Assembly: GCF_963675395.1 (NCBI RefSeq)
Contig: NZ_OY776222.1
Span: forward strand, 744,001-808,000
Direction: 5' to 3'
DNA length: 64,000 bases
DNA from: an uncultured Vibrio sp.
GTDB lineage: Bacteria > Pseudomonadota > Gammaproteobacteria > Enterobacterales > Vibrionaceae
Of this stretch, positions 44,377 through 54,656 are shown piece after piece. Numbering within the stretch: the stretch's first letter is position 1; every line of letters starts with the position of its first letter. The notes beneath the pieces are model-generated. The model was given only the letters and a program-made list of their open reading frames with translations. It was not told the DNA's origin and did no database searches. Made by a program: the position numbers and the translations under genes.

Positions 44377-45579
44377 GTGAAAAAATCAGCCCATTACAGC
44401 AGAGTCGTCATTTGTGTCTGTCTCTTCTCCATCGTCACTTTTGCCAATATCTATTGGTTGCAGCCCTTGCTACCCGTTCTTCAGCAAGAGTTTCAGGTGA
44501 GCTCGTTGGCAGCAAACTTAGCCATGTCAGCCCCACTATTCGGTATGGGCTTAGGTTTATTGATTTTCGCCAGTTTGTCTGACGCTATCGGGCGATGCAA
44601 AGTGTTGCTAGTGGGGACGGCAGCTGGGCTTTTGGTTTCTCTTATCCTGCCTATGGTGGAAAACTATGATGTTTTCTTAAGTTTACGCTTTTTGCAGGGG
44701 ATGTTTTTAGCGGTGTGTCCGGCTTTAGCCGTACCACTGATGGGGGAAGAGCTAAGAAAAAGTTGGTTAGCGGGAGCAGTCGGTTTTTACGTAGCCTCTA
44801 ATACACTGGGCGGAATCTGCAGCCGCTTAATGGGTGGACTTAGCACGGAACTGCTTGGTAACTGGGCGTACGCTGGTTATATGATTGCTGGTATCAGTGT
44901 CGTTCTGTATGCCATCATCTATTACTTGTTGCCTGTACAGCGCCATTTCAAACCTGCTCCTCTGAAAGTAGGCAAATGTCTCAAAGCTTATGGCTATCAT
45001 CTAAAGAATCCACAGCTGGTGGTGCTTTATCTACTCATCGGTTTGGCATTTGGTACGTTTGTTAATCTCTCTAATTACTTGATGATGGTGCTAAGTGATT
45101 ACCCATACAACCTGCCTAGCGATATTCGTAGTCTGATGTTTTTAACTTTGTTGGGCGGTACAACCAGCTCTTCGCTAGCCGGTCAGTTTGCAAAAAAACA
45201 CAGTCAGATTGCTGGCGTGGCGTTTGGTGCAATCATCATGTTAATGGCCAATTTTTTAATGAGCTGGTCTAACATCTATACCATGGTGATTGGTATGGTG
45301 ATGGTCTCAGTTGGCTTCTTTTTCTGTCATGCACAAGCTAGTACCTTGATTGGTCGAAAAGCCACTAAATCTAAAGGCAGTGCCCAAGCGTTATACAGTT
45401 TGTTTTATTATTCCGGTGCAAGCTTAGGCGTGTTTTTCCTCGAGCCGTTTTATCAAGCCTGGGGATGGCAGGGTGTTCTGGGTGCAACGCGTATCGCACT
45501 CGCGCTTTGTATTCTATTGGTGATCATTTACCAGTGGATCAAAATATACAAAGATAACCACTCTCATGCTATGTCATAA
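44377..45579 (+). CDS. MFS transporter
   Basis: 400-residue, twelve-helix major facilitator superfamily exporter or importer. The loop 2-3 motif is FASLSDAIGRCKVLL, and LRFLQGMFLAVCPAL follows as in YnfM-type drug and metabolite exporters. GTG start with a weak ribosome site. Controlled, by position, by the divergent LysR regulator. Substrate unknown. Confidence 0.88.
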   Translation: MKKSAHYSRVVICVCLFSIVTFANIYWLQPLLPVLQQEFQVSSLAANLAMSAPLFGMGLGLLIFASLSDAIGRCKVLLVGTAAGLLVSLILPMVENYDVFLSLRFLQGMFLAVCPALAVPLMGEELRKSWLAGAVGFYVASNTLGGICSRLMGGLSTELLGNWAYAGYMIAGISVVLYAIIYYLLPVQRHFKPAPLKVGKCLKAYGYHLKNPQLVVLYLLIGLAFGTFVNLSNYLMMVLSDYPYNLPSDIRSLMFLTLLGGTTSSSLAGQFAKKHSQIAGVAFGAIIMLMANFLMSWSNIYTMVIGMVMVSVGFFFCHAQASTLIGRKATKSKGSAQALYSLFYYSGASLGVFFLEPFYQAWGWQGVLGATRIALALCILLVIIYQWIKIYKDNHSHAMS

Positions 45580-45613
45580 ACGCTCTATGTATGATTGTGT
45601 TTAGTATGTCATT

Positions 45614-45638
45614 AAAAGAGCCTATCTCGGGCTCTTTT
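45614..45638 (+). terminator. Terminator after the MFS gene
   Basis: AAAAGAGCC (45614-45622), 7-base loop, GGCTCTTTT (45630-45638). The stem ends in the T-run, as in many bidirectional terminators. Confidence 0.8.
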
Positions 45639-45803
45639 CATTTCGGATAAACAAAGCATATGCAACTCTTGTTTTAATCCAATGTTTCAGGCAGTCTGTG
45701 ATCTCAATTCTATATCCAACTCATCCCCCGAGAGGTAATCGGTAAGCCGCTTTTGCCAACTATCCGAATTACGTGATACGGTGGACGCCTGAAAGGAAGC
45801 ATA

Positions 45804-46718
45804 ATGTCATTACGTGATCGGTTATTAGCTCTCACCATCGTACTGGTGTGGGGTGTCAATTTTGTGGTCATCAAAGTTGGCTTGCAAGGAATGCCACCTC
45901 TGTTGCTGGCGGGACTGCGATTTGCTTTGGTTGCGTTTCCTGCGTTGCTATTCATTCCTCTCCCTAAAGTGCCTTTAAAATGGCTGGTTGCTTACGGTTT
46001 AACCATCAGTTTTGGTCAGTTTGCGTTACTTTTCTGGGCGCTGAATGTTGGCTTAGCGGCAGGACTTGCATCACTTCTCTTACAGGCACAGGCATTTATC
46101 ACGCTGGGATTTGGAATACTGCTGCTGAGAGAGACGGTGCAGCGCCACAATGTGATTGCTGTTGTGACTGCTGGCTGCGGTGTTTACTTGCTTGCGGCGG
46201 CGCAACATGATGGAGCCGCTTCACTGACTGGGCTTACCCTTCTATTAATTCTTGGCGCTGCTACCTGCTGGGCGCTTGGCAATATTACTAATAAAGTGAT
46301 CATGCAAAATTACACCGTGCCAACGATGTCACTGATTGTCTGGAGTGCGTTAGTTCCAACACTTGCCTTTGCCATTACCTCGTTCGCGATAGAGGGTCCC
46401 GATGTTATCAAAAGCTCTTTATTAAACATGCAATGGCACAATGTGTTTTCGATTGTTTATCTATCATTTTTGGCGACCATTGTTGGCTACGGAGGTTGGA
46501 GTTATCTGCTTAGCCGTTATCCAACTGCTTTGGTTGCTCCATTGTCACTACTGGTCCCGGTATTTGGTTTGCTCAGCGCGTGGATATTATTGGACGAGAG
46601 CCTTAGCCTCTATCAAATAACAGGTGTAGTAGTCATTGCTATTGGGCTGATAATCAACGTATTCGGCCATCGTTGGTTTAAAAGGAAAGCAGAGCCAGTG
46701 TCTTCAATTCAGAGGTAA
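45804..46718 (+). CDS. eamA: EamA-type drug/metabolite exporter
   Basis: Ten-helix inner-membrane exporter of 304 residues with two EamA repeats. The start is very like E. coli EamA (exports O-acetylserine and cysteine): LVWGVNFVVIKVGLQGMPP and GLAAGLASLLLQAQAF. Preceded by AAGGAAG. Name given on resemblance; the exported compound is inferred only. Confidence 0.82.
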   Translation: MSLRDRLLALTIVLVWGVNFVVIKVGLQGMPPLLLAGLRFALVAFPALLFIPLPKVPLKWLVAYGLTISFGQFALLFWALNVGLAAGLASLLLQAQAFITLGFGILLLRETVQRHNVIAVVTAGCGVYLLAAAQHDGAASLTGLTLLLILGAATCWALGNITNKVIMQNYTVPTMSLIVWSALVPTLAFAITSFAIEGPDVIKSSLLNMQWHNVFSIVYLSFLATIVGYGGWSYLLSRYPTALVAPLSLLVPVFGLLSAWILLDESLSLYQITGVVVIAIGLIINVFGHRWFKRKAEPVSSIQR

Positions 46719-46874
46719 TGGTAACAATAGAACACCATACAAATTACCTTTTATCAGATAAGGTATAAATCGCAACGGCCAACTTCATCTCTGAAGATGG
46801 TTAAGGTAGTCTACACTGAGGCAGCTAACTTAGTATTTATAAATCCTTAGTTACTAAGGATATGGAAGTAAAAC

Positions 46875-47228
46875 ATGAACGAAATTAAAAGACCTGTAAA
46901 TTCTCACTGGGCTTACCATGCCCATGTCTATTTTGATAAGCAGACACTCAGGTTTGCCACAGCGCTATGCGAAGAAGCTGGACGTCGTTTTAATGTTCAC
47001 ATTGGTAGAGTTCATGAAAAGCTGGTTGGCCCACACCCTAAATGGAGCTGTCAGATCAAGTTCACCGCTAATGAATTTGATGAGCTGGTGCCTTGGTTAG
47101 ATCAAAATCGCCATGGTTTATCGGTTTTGGTACATGCTGATACAGGAAATGATTTGGAAGATCATACACTTCACGCTTATTGGTTGGGTGAAAGTGTTGA
47201 GTTGAATCTGTCGATGTTTGGTGCTTAA
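46875..47228 (+). CDS. DOPA 4,5-dioxygenase-family protein
   Basis: 117-residue protein of the small DOPA-dioxygenase family (related to fungal betalain enzymes and bacterial homologues). Conserved histidines are in YHAHVYFD, the VHIGRVHEKLVGPHP segment and DHTLHAYWLG. Ribosome site AAGGA. Function in bacteria is mostly unproven; an aromatic ring-opening activity is possible. Confidence 0.88.
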   Translation: MNEIKRPVNSHWAYHAHVYFDKQTLRFATALCEEAGRRFNVHIGRVHEKLVGPHPKWSCQIKFTANEFDELVPWLDQNRHGLSVLVHADTGNDLEDHTLHAYWLGESVELNLSMFGA

Positions 47229-47256
47229 GCAAAATAGTTTATATGAGGGGATAAAA

Positions 47257-47287
47257 AACTCAGAGGAGATTTTATCCGCTCTGAGTT
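47257..47287 (-). terminator. Terminator for the etfBA operon
   Basis: AACTCAGAG (47257-47265) and CTCTGAGTT (47279-47287): perfect 9-bp stem. On the minus strand it is followed by a T-run (AAAAAA on the plus strand), which fits termination after etfA. Confidence 0.75.
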
Positions 47288-47303
47288 AATTAGCTTAGGT
47301 TAT

Positions 47304-48230
47304 TCAGAGTTGTTCAGCGAGCTGCGGCAATATTTCAAAAAGATCACCAACTAACCCATAGTCAGCAACTTCGAAGATCGGTGAGTCTGGATCTTTGTTG
47401 ATTGCAACAATGACTTTCGACTCTTTCATGCCTGCAAGATGCTGGATAGCCCCGGAGATCCCAACTGCAATATAAAGTTTAGGTGCGACGATTTTACCGG
47501 TTTGGCCAACTTGTAAGTCGTTAGCGACAAAACCCGCATCTACGGCAGCGCGGGATGCCCCAATCGCTGCGCCAAGTTTATCGGCGACTTTCTCGATCAG
47601 TTCGAAGTTCTCTTTGCTACCCACACCTCGACCACCAGAAATGACGATTTCAGCGGCAGTGAGTTCTGGTCGCTCAGAAACGGTCTTATCGATAGCGACC
47701 AATTCTACGACGGGTGATTGAACCGAGGTTTGCTGATGTTCAATGTCAACTTGGCTATTACAGGCAACTGGGTCAAAGGCCGAAGCACGTACGGTTACTA
47801 CACGCACTGGATCACTTGACGTCACTTTGGCGAAGGCGTTACCGGCATAAATGGGGCGAATAAACGTCTTTTCATCCACTACTTGAACGATGTCAGAGAG
47901 CTGTCCAACTCCGCATTTCGCTGCGATGCGAGGCGCAAGATCTTTGCCTTTTGATGAAGAGCTTGCCCAGATACCGTCAAAGCCGTCGGCGAGCCCTGCC
48001 ACAACAGGCGCAATATTTTCCGCGAACTGGTGCACCAGCGATTCGTCGTCAATGCAAATTACTTTAGCGATACCATCAACACGGCTTGCCTGTTGGGCGA
48101 CGTCTTCACACTGATAACCAACCACAATTAGAGTATTGTCTTGGCTTACCTGACTCGCAGCATTCACGACTTTCAATGTATCCGCATGCAGTTGTTGGTT
48201 GTCATGTTCTGCAATAATTAGATTCTTCAT
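47304..48230 (-). CDS. etfA: Electron transfer flavoprotein alpha subunit
   Basis: FAD-binding subunit of ETF, which collects electrons from acyl-CoA dehydrogenases. The 308-residue protein has the C-terminal FAD domain with [28 protein letters not shown] and [16 protein letters not shown], then [15 protein letters not shown]. Its ATG overlaps the etfB stop by 4 bases. Confidence 0.96.
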   Translation of the reverse strand: MKNLIIAEHDNQQLHADTLKVVNAASQVSQDNTLIVVGYQCEDVAQQASRVDGIAKVICIDDESLVHQFAENIAPVVAGLADGFDGIWASSSSKGKDLAPRIAAKCGVGQLSDIVQVVDEKTFIRPIYAGNAFAKVTSSDPVRVVTVRASAFDPVACNSQVDIEHQQTSVQSPVVELVAIDKTVSERPELTAAEIVISGGRGVGSKENFELIEKVADKLGAAIGASRAAVDAGFVANDLQVGQTGKIVAPKLYIAVGISGAIQHLAGMKESKVIVAINKDPDSPIFEVADYGLVGDLFEILPQLAEQL

Positions 48231-48979
48231 GAAATCACCTTCGCTTCGTTCCGTAGCTTATCAATAAGTTCCGAGACAGACTCCACTTTGACGCCTGCTT
48301 TTCTTTGTGCTGGTGGCGTCACTTCGGTGGTGGTCTGACTAAATACAATCTCGACGCCCAGGCTCTCAGGTGTGATCGTGTCTAGCGGTTTTCGTTTGGC
48401 TTTCATGATGTTTGGCAATGATGCAAAGCGAGGCTCATTTAAGCGTAAATCAGTGCTGATCACCGCTGGTAAGCTCATTGCCACTGTCATCAAACCACCG
48501 TCTACTTCTCTCACCACCTGAACTTTTTGATCTTCAATTTTTACATCAGATGCGAAGGTAGCCTGAGGCCAGTCTAGTAACGCAGCCAGCATTTGTGCGA
48601 CTTGGTTGTTGTCGGTGTCGATGGACTGTTTGCCCGTGATCACAAGCTCAGCTTGCTCTTGCTCAACCAGTGCTTTTAGCAGTTTCGATACAACCAGCGG
48701 CTCTATTTTGTCTTCAGTTTCGATATGAATGGCTCGATCTGCGCCTAGCGCTAGGGCCGTACGCAATTGTTCCTGACATTGTGTGCCACCAGCACTTACA
48801 ACAATGACTTCTTCTGCAATCCCTTGCTCTTTCAGTCGCACTGCTTCTTCAACGGCGATTTCACAGAAAGGGTTGATAGTCATCTTGACGTTATTGGTTT
48901 CAACATCGCTGTTGTCCGATTTAACACGGACCTTAATGTAAGGGTCAATGACCCTTTTAATTGGCACTAGTATTTTCAC
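48227..48979 (-). CDS. etfB: Electron transfer flavoprotein beta subunit
   Basis: AMP-binding subunit of ETF, 250 residues. Signature features are [19 protein letters not shown] at the start, [16 protein letters not shown], the [15 protein letters not shown] loop, and the recognition-loop motif [21 protein letters not shown]. First gene of the leftward etfBA operon, divergent from the ETF-quinone oxidoreductase gene with a shared promoter. Confidence 0.96.
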   Translation of the reverse strand: MKILVPIKRVIDPYIKVRVKSDNSDVETNNVKMTINPFCEIAVEEAVRLKEQGIAEEVIVVSAGGTQCQEQLRTALALGADRAIHIETEDKIEPLVVSKLLKALVEQEQAELVITGKQSIDTDNNQVAQMLAALLDWPQATFASDVKIEDQKVQVVREVDGGLMTVAMSLPAVISTDLRLNEPRFASLPNIMKAKRKPLDTITPESLGVEIVFSQTTTEVTPPAQRKAGVKVESVSELIDKLRNEAKVIS

Positions 48980-49041
48980 GTTAGATTCCTTTTTACAGTG
49001 AAGGCTATGTGATGACGTCTTTAAATTGATGTTAATTTACC

Positions 49042-49057
49042 TTTACGTTTGCGTCAA
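49042..49057. promoter_or_regulatory. LiuR-like 16-bp site between etfB and ETF-QO
   Basis: TTTACGTTTGCGTCAA; on the other strand TTGACGCAAACGTAAA. It matches 50873-50888 at all 12 outer positions (TTGACG-N4-CGTAAA). From memory this fits the site class of LiuR, a MerR-type regulator of branched-chain and fatty acid use in gammaproteobacteria. Confidence 0.6.
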
Positions 49058-49118
49058 CTTTAAATATATTGTTGTTTAACAAGTTGGCAACATGAGAAAA
49101 GAAGAAGGGAATACAACC

Positions 49119-50756
49119 ATGGAAAGAGACTGCATGGAGTTTGATGTTCTGATTGTTGGAGCGGGACCCGCAGGCTTGTCTGCTGCCTGCCGCATAAAAC
49201 AATTGGCAATGGAAAAAGACCAAGAAATCTCAGTTTGTGTTGTAGAGAAAGGTTCAGAAGTCGGCGCGCACATTCTCTCTGGCGCGGTGTTTGAAACGCG
49301 CAGTTTGGACGAGCTATTTCCTGATTGGGAAGCAAAAGGCGCTCCGCTTAACACCAAAGTAACGCAAGATAAAACCTACTATCTTAGCAGCGAGTTCAAT
49401 GGCCATGAACTACCAAAGTGGGCGGTGCCAAATACGTTACACAACGATGGTAACTACATCATTAGCTTAGGTAATTTGTGTCGCTGGATGGCGAATGAGG
49501 CGGAAAACTTAGGTGTGGAAATTTACCCAGGTTTCAGTGCCAGTCAGGCGATTTTTGACGCGCAAAACCGTGTTTGTGGCGTAATTACTGGCGATATGGG
49601 CCTGGATAAAAACGGTGAACAGAAAGCCAATTTTGAACCGGGTATCGAGCTTCGCGCTAAGTTTACCCTGTTTGCTGAAGGTGCGCGCGGCCATCTCGGT
49701 AAGCAACTTATCAACAAGTTTAATCTGGCTGAAAATAAGACGCCTCAACACTATGCGATTGGCTTTAAAGAACTGTGGGAAATTCCAGCTCAGCAGCATC
49801 AGCAAGGGTTAGTTGTGCATGGTTTAGGCTGGCCACTTGCGAGTGAGGCAACAGGGGGAAGCTACCTCTATCAACTAGAAGGTAACCAAGTCGCCGTTGG
49901 TCTGATCGTTGACCTCAATTACACCAATCCTTATCTCAGCCCATTTGACGAATTCCAGCGGTTCAAACATCACCCGATGATTGAGCAGTACCTTAAAAAT
50001 GGTAAGCGCGTCAGCTATGGCGCGAGAGCGATCTCGAAAGGCGGATTTCACTCTCTCCCGACGCAAGAATTTGCCGGTGGACTGCTGATTGGCTGCGATG
50101 CTGGAACGCTCAACGGTGCCAAAATTAAAGGCACGCACACCGCAATGAAATCCGGTATGCTCGCCGCTGAAGCGGTGTTTGAAGCGATTTCAAATCAGTC
50201 GGTTAGCGCTGATTACCAGAAACATTTCCAACAGTCTTGGCTGTATGAAGAGCTGTATCAGGCGCGTAATTTTTCAAGTGGTATTCACCGCTTTGGCGCT
50301 TGGTTGGGCGGAGGCTTAGCCATGCTGGAACACAACCTGTTAAAAGGCAAAGCTAAGTGGAATGTACGTTGTGATAGTGCTGATAACGAGTCGTTACTTT
50401 TGGCAGAAAAAAGCCATGAGATTGCCTATCCAAAACCTGATGGCGTACTGAGTTTTGATCGCCTTTCATCGGTCTATTTATCCAATATTTTCCATGAAGA
50501 AGACCAGCCATGTCACCTCCGACTTGCTAGTCAGCGAATTCCAATTGAACAGAATCTAGTGCTATATGCCGAACCTGCGCAACGCTATTGTCCTGCTGGC
50601 GTGTATGAACTCGTCCAAGATGAAGAGCAGACCGAATTACAAATTAATGCGGCGAACTGTATTCACTGTAAAACGTGCGACATCAAGGACCCGAGCCAAA
50701 ATATTACCTGGACACCACCAGAGGGTGGCGGTGGCCCTAATTATCCGAATATGTAA
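49119..50756 (+). CDS. ETF-ubiquinone oxidoreductase
   Basis: Membrane-associated flavoprotein that passes electrons from ETF to quinone. The 546-residue protein has an N-terminal FAD motif VGAGPAGLSAACRI, a quinone/FAD middle region (FAEGARGHLGKQL, GCDAGTLNGAKIKGTH), and a C-terminal 4Fe-4S domain with RYCPAGVYE and NCIHCKTCDIKDPSQNI. I prefer the ATG at 49119 (AAGAAGG upstream); an in-frame ATG at 49092 is possible. Divergent from etfBA. Confidence 0.95.
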   Translation: MERDCMEFDVLIVGAGPAGLSAACRIKQLAMEKDQEISVCVVEKGSEVGAHILSGAVFETRSLDELFPDWEAKGAPLNTKVTQDKTYYLSSEFNGHELPKWAVPNTLHNDGNYIISLGNLCRWMANEAENLGVEIYPGFSASQAIFDAQNRVCGVITGDMGLDKNGEQKANFEPGIELRAKFTLFAEGARGHLGKQLINKFNLAENKTPQHYAIGFKELWEIPAQQHQQGLVVHGLGWPLASEATGGSYLYQLEGNQVAVGLIVDLNYTNPYLSPFDEFQRFKHHPMIEQYLKNGKRVSYGARAISKGGFHSLPTQEFAGGLLIGCDAGTLNGAKIKGTHTAMKSGMLAAEAVFEAISNQSVSADYQKHFQQSWLYEELYQARNFSSGIHRFGAWLGGGLAMLEHNLLKGKAKWNVRCDSADNESLLLAEKSHEIAYPKPDGVLSFDRLSSVYLSNIFHEEDQPCHLRLASQRIPIEQNLVLYAEPAQRYCPAGVYELVQDEEQTELQINAANCIHCKTCDIKDPSQNITWTPPEGGGGPNYPNM

Positions 50757-50872
50757 ACGTCCGACAATGAAATCGTATTAACAATTTATTTACCTAAAGT
50801 TTGCGTTGGTTCAAATCTTAATCGATGAACTGGATTGCAACTTCAACTTCTAGGCACTATTCTGATTTTACA

Positions 50873-50888
50873 TTGACGTTTACGTAAA
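50873..50888. promoter_or_regulatory. LiuR-like 16-bp site before the ABC transporter operon
   Basis: TTGACGTTTACGTAAA, near-palindromic, 112 bases before the first ABC gene. It shares TTGACG-N4-CGTAAA with the site at 49042-49057. Suggests joint control of ETF and transporter genes. Confidence 0.6.
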
Positions 50889-50999
50889 CTGAATGGAAGT
50901 GACTGATGCATAGGTGTGAGTCGTTGCCAGTATCAACGTCAGGCTTGATATCTAAATAGTGCTTCACGGAACGCACTCAAAAAGAAAGGGAGATCAACT

Positions 51000-51800
51000 A
51001 TGGTATCGGAAACACCTCTTTTGCAGGTAAACGATATTTCATTGGCCTTTGGTGGGGTTAAAGCTTTAACCGATGTGAGCTTCCATGTGAACGAAAAGGA
51101 AATCTTTTCAATCATTGGTCCCAATGGTGCCGGAAAAACATCAATGCTCAACTGTATTTCTGGTCGATACACGCCGAATAAAGGATCCGTAGTATTTGCT
51201 GGTGATGACGTGACCAAGCGAACACCGAGTCAACGAGCTGAGTTAGGTCTGGGTCGAACGTTCCAGAATTTAGCACTCTTCTCACATATGTCTGTACTCG
51301 ACAACATCATGGTTGGCCGTCACCACTTGCTGAAAAACAACTTTGTCACGGGGCCGCTTTACTGGTTCTCAAATGCACAAAAAGAAGAGATGGCACACCG
51401 CAAGTACGTAGAGGACGTCATCGACTTTTTAGAAATTCAACACATCCGTAAAGCCACAGCTGGCACGCTTTCTTATGGATTACGCAAACGTGTTGAGCTT
51501 GCGCGCGCCATTGCTCTAAAACCAAAACTTCTCCTGCTTGATGAACCGATGGCTGGTATGAACCTGGAAGAAAAGGAAGACATGGCACGTTACATCATGG
51601 ATCTCAACGAAGAGTTGGACATCACCATCATTATGATCGAACACGATATGGGTGTGGTGATGGACATCTCTAACCGAGTGTTAGTTTTGGACTTTGGTAA
51701 ACACATCGCGATGGGTGAGCCAGCAGAAGTCATGGCGAATCCACACGTGAAACAAGCCTATTTAGGTGAAGACCTTCCGACATTAGAGGAGAGTGCATAA
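51000..51800 (+). CDS. ABC transporter ATP-binding protein, LivG-type
   Basis: One of two ATPases of a branched-chain-amino-acid-type (HAAT) importer. Walker A GPNGAGKTS near residue 43, signature LSYGLRKRVELARAIA (an L-S-Y-G variant of LSGGQ, common in LivG), Walker B KLLLLDEPMAGM, and the switch histidine in IMIEHDMG. 266 residues. Its stop overlaps the next start by 1 base (TAATG). Partners are the permeases at 53752 and 54657 and the ATPase at 57085. Confidence 0.93.
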   Translation: MVSETPLLQVNDISLAFGGVKALTDVSFHVNEKEIFSIIGPNGAGKTSMLNCISGRYTPNKGSVVFAGDDVTKRTPSQRAELGLGRTFQNLALFSHMSVLDNIMVGRHHLLKNNFVTGPLYWFSNAQKEEMAHRKYVEDVIDFLEIQHIRKATAGTLSYGLRKRVELARAIALKPKLLLLDEPMAGMNLEEKEDMARYIMDLNEELDITIIMIEHDMGVVMDISNRVLVLDFGKHIAMGEPAEVMANPHVKQAYLGEDLPTLEESA

Positions 51801-53752
51801 TGGCACAGCAACATAATGATTGGGCAGATATAACCAGCTTAGATACCTTTCCAAAAGTGTTGCAGCATAACGCCAAGCACTGGCCAGAGCAGGTCGCAAT
51901 GCGCGAGAAGGAGTTTGGTATTTGGCGAGAATTTACTTGGCAGGACTATGAAGACCGAGTCAAGTGGATGGCATTAGCGCTTCAGGATTTAGGCGTCGGA
52001 GAGCAAGATGTTGTTGGCTTGTTAGGTGACAACCGACCTGAGTGGGTTTGGGGAGAGCTGGCCGCGCATGCAATCAAAGGTTTCTCATTGGGCATCTATC
52101 AGGACTCGATGCACGAGGAAGTCGCGTACTTAATCAATTACGCCAAAGCGAAAGTCGTGATTGCAGAAGATGAAGAGCAATGTGACAAACTGCTTGAGCT
52201 CGGTGATGAAATCCCGAGCGTTGAATTCATCATTTATTGTGACCCGCGCGGGATGCGTAAGTACGATGACCCACGACTTATCGATGTTGAAAAAGTCTAC
52301 AAAAAAGGTCAATTGATCGACAAAGCCGATCCTGACAAATATCTGAATATGGTTGCGGAAACTAAAGGCAGCGATCTTTCGATTCTTTGTACCACCTCGG
52401 GGACGACTTCCAAACCAAAACTTGCCCAGCTTCACAGCGGTACGTTTTTGGATCACTGTGCGGCTTACTTGCGTGCTGATCCACGTTCTCCGGGCGACAA
52501 CTATGTTTCTGTTCTCCCTCTTCCTTGGATCATGGAGCAGGTGTACGTGGTTGGTCAGGCCCTGATTTCTCGTCAAATCGTCAATTTTGTCGAAGAGCAG
52601 GAAACCATGATGGCGGACTTACGCGAGATTGGCCCAAACTTCGTTCTGTTGGCGCCCCGCGTGTGGGAAAACATTGTGGCAGACGTGTCTGCTCGAATGA
52701 TGGACTCCACGCCATTTAAACAAAAGATGTACAAACTCGGCATGAAGCTGGCGAACCAAGCATTGGATCAGGGTAAACGTTCTAAATTGGCCGAATGGGT
52801 TCTACTGCGTGCACTGCGTGACCGCTTAGGATTCTCCAATCTGACCTCTGCGGCAACAGGCGGTGCGGCAATGGGCCCGGATACGTTCCGTTACTTGCAA
52901 GCGATTGGTGTGCCACTCAAACAGCTTTATGGTCAGACTGAAATGTGTGGAGCGTACACCGTACATAAAGCGGATGATGTCGACTACGACTCAGTTGGTG
53001 TGGCGTTTGACAATGCGGAAGTGAAAGTCATCAACCCGGATAGTAATGGGGTGGGTGAAATCATTGCGAAAAGCACCGGTATGTTTACCGGCTACCTCAA
53101 CAACCAAGCGGCTTATGACGAAGATGTGCAAGATGGCTGGATGCACACTGGCGACGCGGGTTACTTTAAAGATTCCGGTCACTTAGTGGTGATTGATCGA
53201 TTAAAAGACATGTCGGAAACCAGCCATGGTGATCGTTACTCTCCGCAGTTTATTGAAAACAAACTCAAGTTTTCACCATTTATCGCGGAAGCGGTTGTCG
53301 TGGGCAAAGACAGACCTTGGCTCTCTGCAATCATCTGTATTCGTTATGCGATCGTCGCCAAGTGGGCGGAGCAAAAGGGTATTGCGTTTACCAACTACAC
53401 CAACCTTTCTGCGCAACCTGAAGTGTACAAAGCGATTCGCGAAGAAGTCCTTAAAGTCAATGAATCTCTACCGGACGCACAGAAAATCAGCAAATTCATT
53501 CTTCTTTATAAAGAGTTGGATGCCGATGACGGTGAGTTAACCCGTACACGTAAGGTTCGTCGCGGTGTCGTTGCGGAGAAATACGGTGACATCATCGAGA
53601 CCATTTACAGTGCTGCACCGAATGTCGATGTCGATACAGTGATCACTTATCAAGATGGGACTAAGACACGCATTCAAACGTCACTGGTGATTGAAACACT
53701 GATTCAACATGAGCTCTCACTGGTGGACAGCGAACAACGGAGGATCGCATAG
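51800..53752 (+). CDS. Long-chain-type acyl-CoA synthetase (AMP-forming)
   Basis: 650-residue adenylate-forming ligase that activates a carboxylic acid to its CoA ester. A3 loop TTSGTTSKPKLAQ near residue 197 (Gly to Ser in the usual TSGTTGxPK), A5 LYGQTEMCGAYT, and A7 HTGDAGYF with A8 VVIDRLKDMSETSHGDRYSPQ. The family resembles large FadD/ACSL-like ligases. It is embedded between LivG and LivH genes with 1-base overlaps on both sides, so uptake and activation are made together. Substrate unknown. Confidence 0.9.
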   Translation: MAQQHNDWADITSLDTFPKVLQHNAKHWPEQVAMREKEFGIWREFTWQDYEDRVKWMALALQDLGVGEQDVVGLLGDNRPEWVWGELAAHAIKGFSLGIYQDSMHEEVAYLINYAKAKVVIAEDEEQCDKLLELGDEIPSVEFIIYCDPRGMRKYDDPRLIDVEKVYKKGQLIDKADPDKYLNMVAETKGSDLSILCTTSGTTSKPKLAQLHSGTFLDHCAAYLRADPRSPGDNYVSVLPLPWIMEQVYVVGQALISRQIVNFVEEQETMMADLREIGPNFVLLAPRVWENIVADVSARMMDSTPFKQKMYKLGMKLANQALDQGKRSKLAEWVLLRALRDRLGFSNLTSAATGGAAMGPDTFRYLQAIGVPLKQLYGQTEMCGAYTVHKADDVDYDSVGVAFDNAEVKVINPDSNGVGEIIAKSTGMFTGYLNNQAAYDEDVQDGWMHTGDAGYFKDSGHLVVIDRLKDMSETSHGDRYSPQFIENKLKFSPFIAEAVVVGKDRPWLSAIICIRYAIVAKWAEQKGIAFTNYTNLSAQPEVYKAIREEVLKVNESLPDAQKISKFILLYKELDADDGELTRTRKVRRGVVAEKYGDIIETIYSAAPNVDVDTVITYQDGTKTRIQTSLVIETLIQHELSLVDSEQRRIA

Positions 53753-54645
53753 TGAATACGGATTTATTACTGCAACTCGTCATTAATGGCGTGATCGTCG
53801 GCATGTTGTATGGCGTCGTCGCCATGTGCTTTGTACTGATTTACAAATCCACTCAGGTGGTGAACTTCGCTCAGGGTGAGTTCCTACTGATTGGCGCATG
53901 GGTGTGCTGGGCGGCACTGGTTCATCTGCAATTGCCGTTCTTCATCGGTTTCTTACTGACACTCGCCTTTATGATGGTGTTTGGTATCGCCGTCCAAACC
54001 ATTGTGCTCAGACCCTTAATTGGTGAGCCGATCATCTCGGTTATTATGGTCACGATAGGTTTGTCGATGTTTTTCCAGGCTCTGATGAAATGGATATTTG
54101 GCGTATCCGCTGTGTCGTACCCACAAGTGTTTGAAACCAACGTGGTTAACATTGGCGGTCTCAACGTCGAGTTTGCCTACATCCTGAGCTTGATCTTCTC
54201 GATGATCATCATGGGGGCGTTCTACTGGTTCTTCAAATTCAGCAAAATGGGTTTGGCAATGAGAGCGACAGCATTTAACCAGCAAGTAGCCCAGAGTCTT
54301 GGCATTTCGATTAAGAAAGTGTTCGCCATCAGTTGGGCTATTTCGGCGATGGTATCCGCGACAGCAGGGATTGTTATCGGGATCGTAAATGGCGTATCAG
54401 ATGCGCTATCCATCATCGGTATTAAAGTATTCCCAGCGGTTATTTTGGGTGGTTTGGACTCTGTGATCGGAGCGATTGTCGGCGGCATCACCATCGGGCT
54501 TTTAGAGAATCTGGCTGAGTTTTTTGATAGCCAATACCTGCAAGTCGGTAACCTGTACAACATCGCACCTTTCTATGTGCTGTTAATCATTCTTGCCTTC
54601 AAGCCATATGGCCTGTTTGGTACCAAAGATATTGAGCGTATTTAA
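53752..54645 (+). CDS. ABC transporter permease, LivH-type
   Basis: 297-residue inner-membrane permease with eight or so hydrophobic segments and family motifs NGVIVGMLYGVVAM, VVNFAQGEFLLIGA and MRATAFNQQVAQSLGI (the ATPase-contact loop). GTG start overlapping the synthetase stop by one base. Pairs with the LivM-type permease 11 bases downstream. Confidence 0.93.
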   Translation: MNTDLLLQLVINGVIVGMLYGVVAMCFVLIYKSTQVVNFAQGEFLLIGAWVCWAALVHLQLPFFIGFLLTLAFMMVFGIAVQTIVLRPLIGEPIISVIMVTIGLSMFFQALMKWIFGVSAVSYPQVFETNVVNIGGLNVEFAYILSLIFSMIIMGAFYWFFKFSKMGLAMRATAFNQQVAQSLGISIKKVFAISWAISAMVSATAGIVIGIVNGVSDALSIIGIKVFPAVILGGLDSVIGAIVGGITIGLLENLAEFFDSQYLQVGNLYNIAPFYVLLIILAFKPYGLFGTKDIERI

Positions 54646-54656
54646 GGAGAAATAAC

